A program made the position numbers and the translations under genes. The notes beneath the pieces were generated by a model. The model was not told where the DNA came from. It did not search any database and saw nothing but the letters and a program-made list of their open reading frames with translations. This document shows positions 58,805-64,000 of a stretch of 64,000 nt of DNA, piece by piece (position 1 is the first letter of the stretch; each line of letters opens with the position of its first letter). Location: contig CM056737.1 in NCBI GenBank assembly GCA_029844215.1, forward strand, positions 24,549,851 through 24,613,850, in the 5' to 3' direction. This DNA is from Przewalskia tangutica. Lineage: Eukaryota > Streptophyta > Magnoliopsida > Solanales > Solanaceae.

Positions 58805-59218
58805 GTCAAGTGAAGGCCAACCAATGGCCAAGATGAAGACAAGTGCATAGCAAGTGTAAGGCCAAGATTTAGCCATGTGCTACCTTATCCATCTACACAA
58901 AATATCCTACCTAACCCTTGACCAAAATTTCAACACCAAAAACGTGCAAAAGGGCTAGCTTTGCCGTCCACTCCTTCCAATTAGAGGGTGACAAGTGTCG
59001 CCCTCTCGTTGGTCCAAAATGTTTCGTCTCTCGGAAAAATCCGTAACAATTAAAAATGCCATCGCCGGACTTTTCCCTACGAAAGTCAGGAAACGCTTCG
59101 TCATTAAAAACGACTCTAATCGGGTGTTGTGTACAAATTTCGAAACTAGCCAACTTTAAGGCTCAAATTATAATACGTACGCGCTCACGTACATACTCTG
59201 GAAATACGGGGTATAACA

Positions 59219-60977
59219 GGGTTGGCCCGAAACATGGCCCCAACCCGACCCACTTAACGCATCAAGCTCTTATTTCCCGATCCGGAACAATCTTACCTAT
59301 ACAGGTCATGAAAGCTACCACTTCCATTTTTTTACCACCCAAGTAATTTTCTCACAATTACTCCACGTATACTTATACATTCTGACTAAGATCACCCGCA
59401 AAATCTTGTACTCAAGACGGCCTTACATCTAAGGTCTCAACTGTAATATTCTAAGGTTCATCATTTTCACCCCGCTTACCACTTTTCACTAACTGTGCTT
59501 CTAAATCTCATTTTAGCACAAAGCTATCCGAACATAACACTAAACGCATCATCATAACATCAATACATACAAATCTCTGTAGGTTAAGGATATACCGAAA
59601 AGATAGGCGGTTCAAAGGACCGCTAAAATCGGGAACTTCCACCGCGACTCCGCCGTGGCTCTTAGTGTATGAACATCCCGCCTAACTATGGAAGGTGAAG
59701 AACCCGCAATCGCTTAGTAGTTCAGGCTATCCTACCAGCGCTACCCGGTCCTGACAGCCGCTAAATGGCCCCGCTGGCCGCAAGAATAACAATCTCCCAA
59801 GTTAGTACGACACTCTCCCTTATGAAGTTTTCCACAACGCCACACTGAGACAAGGGCGACCTCATCCGCGAGCACTCCTACTCCCGAAAATCAAACACAG
59901 GAGCCCCGACCGCCTCAATATCCCGAATGTCCCGGCGCCGTGGAGGACCACTCAGATCGGCGCGGAGGTACATAACTAGTTCACGAGGCGGTCCGCCGAA
60001 AGTTATCAAGGACCTCGCTGCTCGCCTCTTCGCTGATCTTGGTCATTCCGCCGATTTCTCCGCTCCTCACATCCAAGTGCATAAGCTCGCACGCGGCAAT
60101 GTCCATGCGGTACCAAGACCTACACCGAACAACTCTCGCTAGGTAATCATCGAGCCTCAGAACATATCGGTGCACTCGATCCTCCCTACTAGCTACTAAC
60201 GCTGGGACGCACGCCAATGAGTCGAACTCACATTGTACTCCCAACCGTGACGCCTGCTCGCCGCAACACCAAAAATCTGTTTACCCGAGCCCTCTCATCC
60301 GCGAGGCAAGAAATGTGCAAGAAATTCCCGAGAACTCGCCCCATATAGCCGGAAGTGCATTCTCTCCCGACAGCTCCCACGAATCAAAACCACCGATGCG
60401 GTATCACGCACCGACGCGAACCTAGATCATCGACTCGGTCTCCGATGCCTTAATCACTCTACGATCCACAGAATCGCTTGATGAACTCCTCGGATCATCC
60501 TCGTGCCTCGACCCATAAAACTCGCGGCCTACAACTCGTAAAATCCGTAGCCTCAAACTATCTCGATCTAGGTGAACCATGGTGCATCGAACTCGCTGCC
60601 CAGCCTATCCTCGTCCGCCACAACCCCGCCATTAATCGGGCCCACTTTGTAACCCATCCTCTCGCCTTCCGCATCGCGGGCCGAGGCTCAGTACTATGGT
60701 CTCTCAGAGAGATCGCACGCTTCTACTCGCAGCCTCCTCACGCTTTGCCCTTCTCGGGCCCGGTTGCTGGCGCGAGGCATAATCGTAAAACGAGATACGT
60801 CGAGGGTCCAACTTACAACACACTTCTAAGGCACGATCTCGGAATGAGAAGGGGAAACCAATCCTAAATGTCCTATAGCCTCACGATTATAGATGTGGTG
60901 CACAACACACCGATAATCAAGACTCTACTAGACACGGTCTGTAGACACTTTCCGAGGACTAATCGCTCGATAACTTT
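59219..60977 (-). mobile_element. E6 internal region, 5' portion
   Basis: Rest of the GC-rich spacer, then gag, leader and a degenerate primer site (60965-60975, a corrupted TGGTATC), ending at the 5' LTR edge. Without S4 the E6 internal region is about 2.15 kb and has no pol. Confidence 0.88.
59600..60780 (-). pseudogene. gag: gag remnant, E6 (frameshifted, fuller core)
   Basis: Start ATG at 60780 (MPRASNRAREG...). The capsid core region is present at DNA level (about 60270-60400). It continues into the frame 59981-60244, which reads FDSLACVPALVASREDRVHR and then LRLDDYLA, followed by MDIAACELMHLDV. The zinc-knuckle region (about 59745-59840) retains GCGGCCAGCGGGGCCATTT on the minus strand but lacks intact Cys-His spacing. 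Length matches E1 and E2 gag, with numerous small deletions. Confidence 0.78.
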
Positions 60978-63900
60978 TGTCACGACCAACCTGGCCCGTG
61001 ATCGTGCCTTACCCTGCACCCTAGTGATACAACATCGCAGAAAACCAATGGAAATAAAAACTTAAACATACAATTAGATATGGATCAAGATAAAGAAAAT
61101 AGGCCAACCAAAATGGTTGCCTTTCAAAGATATATAAATATATCGACATTTGAATAAAGCATAATCCTTACAACTCGCCCACAACAAAGGCATGCACTCT
61201 AAGATTTTTACAACAACTATGACGACAGGCCCCCGCCATACCCCGAATGTACAAGAACCTACTGCACTGTGGTAACATACCAAAGATAAGTCTCCAAGGA
61301 ACTGAGCTTCCAATACGCTGAAATGTGATCCTAAAATGGATCGACAAATGACGATTTACCCGCAGATGAACGCACTTCAAGGAGGTCGATAAAGTACTAA
61401 GTATGTGAAATCAGAATATCAGAAATGAAATCATAATAGTCTATATAAAGCAGGAGACATGTATGATAACCAAACTACAGTACACACAAATACAGTTATA
61501 TCAAGTCAGGGACTCACGCCCTCCAAGTCATTACTCAAATATAATGATGGGTCTCACGCCCATAACATCAATCATGCCCGTGGAATACCTTCCTCACTGC
61601 CGGCAGTCTATGATATGATAACACCAAGAAGTACACCTGAACACCAAGTCCTACCTGATGCCAAAGCCGTACTAACAATACAATACAACCAAACCACGAA
61701 GCTGACACGGGGCAAGTACGAAAGCCGACTACCAGATACCAAGGCCGGCCACGTAGCTGACCGGGGCAAGTACGAGGGCTAACTACCAGGTACCAAGGAC
61801 GTATCACGAGACTTCATCACTACACTGAACGGGGCAAGTGCGAGGGCTAACTACCAGGTACCAAGGCCGAACCAGCCACGAGACGGGGCTAGTACGAAAG
61901 CCGACCACCAGGTACCAAGGCCGAACAGTAAGAAACCTCATGGAGAGCTAGTCCATGGAATAACACTATCAGCGAGCGCACTGCGGAATTCTCCGTCACT
62001 GCCGGTACGTCCAAGTAAGTTCTCAACAAGTCAACCGGCCCTCCACCGAGAGACGCGGTAGTATAGAAACACAATTCTTGCACAACAAGCATAGGCAAGT
62101 TTCACAACAACAAGCATAGGCAAGTTATACACAACTCAAGGTACTTTCATTTTATGTCAAAGTCCGGGTTTTAACCCTAAAGTACTACGTACGTTAAATT
62201 CCTTTTAAGAGATCCATTCCTTTTATAAAAGTCACCCGATACCCTTAGTATAAAAATAGAGTGACTTACATCTTTTAAGTAAACCAAAACAACTTCCATA
62301 CTTTCCTTTTTAAAACCAAATTAAGGCAATACCATGCCTTCTTTTTGGACCAAAACACTTCTCTTTTTAAAATCAAGTTACCACATTAAAACCAATGATA
62401 AAACCCTTCTTTTGTTTTCATAAAGTCGTTATAACTAACTTCCCATAAAGCTGTTATAACACTTTATGTTTTAAACCAATTTAAGACAAAACAATGCCTT
62501 TCTTTTTCCTCAAGTTCCAGTTTGCCTAATTTCAATTACTCAAGTCTCTTTATTTTAGAAAAGTTTCATAGTTCAATGTCTTAATCCCTTTTGAAACAAT
62601 TGAGTAACATATGCCATAGGTGTGAGCAGTTTATACTTGTTTATAACCATTTATTAAAGCAGCCATGATCTAGAAAATGTAATATCATTTTGTCTTATCT
62701 TAGCTTCTATGCGGATGGAGGTTTCTACTGGTTTTAATAATACTTCATTATTCAATACATTTTCCTTTATTAGCGCTGCAGTGGTTTGTTCGATATTTAT
62801 TCTGATTTCCGAAATCAGTAAAACATTATTCCTTTTAAAACCAAGTACTCATTACTCACGAATGAGGTTTCACACTAACATCCATATTAAGTCAAGTCTC
62901 TTATCTTTTAAGATTAAGTCTCTTAACTTCTAAAAATCAGTAAACCATTCTCTTTATCTCTCTTAAGACGTTATACCTAACTTCCCATAAAGCTAGTATA
63001 ACTCTTATGTTTTCAAAACCAAGTATTACTCTTCTTTCAAAAATGTTTCTTAATTCTTTTGAAATACTTCAAGATTCTTATTATTCAGGCTTAAGTCAAA
63101 AGACATTGCCGTACAACTACGTTCAGTTAGCACACGTACGTCTACCGTACTATATATATATATTTTATTCAGCTTAAGTCAAAAGACATTGCATACAACT
63201 ACGCTCACCAACACACGTATGTCTACCGTACTATATATATATATATATCTTTAAAATATCATGCTCAAGAGTATAGGAAGAATCACATACCTCGCGACGA
63301 TTATCGCCTATAAGCAAAACGCTCCACGGCTATAACCCGGCTAGCCTTGTCCACCTTCCAAGTAGTATATGCTACTCGCAGAACATTCAACCAATAAAGG
63401 TTATCACCATCAGAATACAAATTCTATGTAAGTACGCTTTAATCTTCTACTTATATATTCTTCCGATGTGATTTGATTCAAGTCTTTTCAGTAATATCCT
63501 TCTATTACAGCTCAATACTCTTCTATGAATCTTATATTCATTTCTATACTACTACAAAGATGTAATTCCCAATTAAAATAGAAGGATGAGAGTATTTACC
63601 TCGATGAGCCCAAAATTATCCAAGTTTAATGTCGCTCCTGAGCAACGTTAAGCTCCTACTCCGTGCGCTCCAACCCGCTCCAAAAAACCCTTAGAAGTTC
63701 TACGCAACTTCTTCTTAACACTTCAACCGACTATGAAGGTTTTCCTTGGTTTCGTTTTTGTGGATCGAGGGAAGTATAATAGTATTTCCGGCTTTTCAGA
63801 TAGGGGTAACTTTTGGAATACTACAAGGTATTTGGGCTAGAGTGTTTAGGGCATTATAACAATACTTGAGAAGTATTTCTCAACCAAGGGGGTAGGCTCA

Positions 63901-64000
63901 GCTATAACCACTAGGCAAGGGGGTGCTCGCCGAGGCCTTTCTCAAAGGGGAGGGGGGGACTTTGGATGAGAACTCTCACTAAGAGGGGAGGGATTTTTGC
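60978..64000 (-). mobile_element. E6 5' LTR (cut by window end)
   Basis: Starts TGTCACGACCAACCTGG and follows the whole backbone in reverse to the C-rich leader near the promoter; the TATA box would lie just past 64000. Near-identical to E6's 3' LTR in AT-rich stretches. Confidence 0.92.
61680..61960 (-). repeat. LTR cassette type alpha (E6 5' LTR)
   Basis: Cleanest alpha array: GGGGCAAGTACGA, GGGCTAACTACCAGGTACCA and AGGCCG recur about five times at 57-66 bp spacing. Confidence 0.86.

Larger units (their letters stand above)
55870..59218 (-). mobile_element. S4 solo LTR (3349 bp)
   Basis: Best-preserved LTR ends of the window: TGTCACGACCCGAACCCGGG to ATACGGGGTATAACA, with GGGTT on both sides. 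No internal region. It carries its own epsilon cassette. Confidence 0.95.

Noticed and set aside
1..64000. Host protein-coding genes, tRNA genes, satellite or telomere arrays
   Set aside because: All intervals match LTR or internal retrotransposon sequence. Primer sites explain the only tRNA-like matches, and tandem repeats are short and LTR-bound.

Overview
This window is plant nuclear heterochromatin made of LTR retrotransposons inserted into one another. I see no host gene, tRNA, rRNA, CRISPR array or prokaryotic feature. Every base can be assigned to an LTR or to a retrotransposon internal region. Protein remnants are gag (CCHC zinc knuckle), integrase and a chromodomain-like C-terminus. 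With an initiator-tRNA-Met primer site (TGGTATCAGAGC) and 5-bp target-site duplications (TSDs), they place the family in plant Ty3/gypsy chromoviruses, most likely the Tekay/Del clade. The gag and post-integrase wording resembles Solanaceae or other asterid elements, but no host gene is present to fix the species.

The family has very large LTRs (about 3.35-3.55 kb, TGTTATACCCCGTA...GTCGTGACA), longer than the internal regions (about 1.3-3.2 kb). The TATA box lies only about 400-500 bp into each LTR, so most of the LTR should be transcribed leader. No internal region here contains a recognisable protease, reverse transcriptase or RNase H, so all visible copies look non-autonomous. Two internal types recur. 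One has a fuller gag core (E1, E2, E5 second internal, E6, fragment after E3). The other has a core-deleted gag plus integrase remnants (E3, E4, E5 first internal).

Layout. E1 (minus): 3' LTR 1-504, internal 505-2661, 5' LTR 2662-6213, inserted in the 5' LTR of E2. E2 (plus): 5' LTR 6214-7406, internal 7407-9300, 3' LTR 9301-10896 and 17205-18616. Solo LTR S1 (10897-17204, TSD ATTTC) sits in E2's 3' LTR, and solo LTR S2 of a distinct subfamily (11251-14204, TSD CCCTA) sits in S1. E3 (plus): 18617-27607 and beyond, an LTR-internal-LTR-internal chain inserted in E2's 3' LTR. E4 (minus): 3' LTR 27608-30985, internal 30986-31966 and 44853-46444, 5' LTR 46445-48637, inserted in the gag of E3's second internal. 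E5 (plus, 31967-44852, TSD CCTCT): a three-LTR composite inside E4. E6 (minus): 3' LTR 48638-50766 and 54138-55475, internal 55476-55869 and 59219-60977, 5' LTR 60978 to the window end, inserted in E4's 5' LTR. Solo LTRs S3 (50767-54137) and S4 (55870-59218, TSD GGGTT) sit in E6. Nesting is at least five levels deep (E2 > E3 > E4 > E6 > S3/S4).

The most interesting signal is that LTRs sharing one backbone carry unrelated repeat cassettes at the same interior position, about 2.0-2.95 kb into the LTR. I distinguish six types. They appear to assort with the type of internal region. A caution applies throughout: paired LTRs are nearly identical in AT-rich stretches but full of short deletions in GC-rich stretches, which may partly be a sequencing or assembly artefact.
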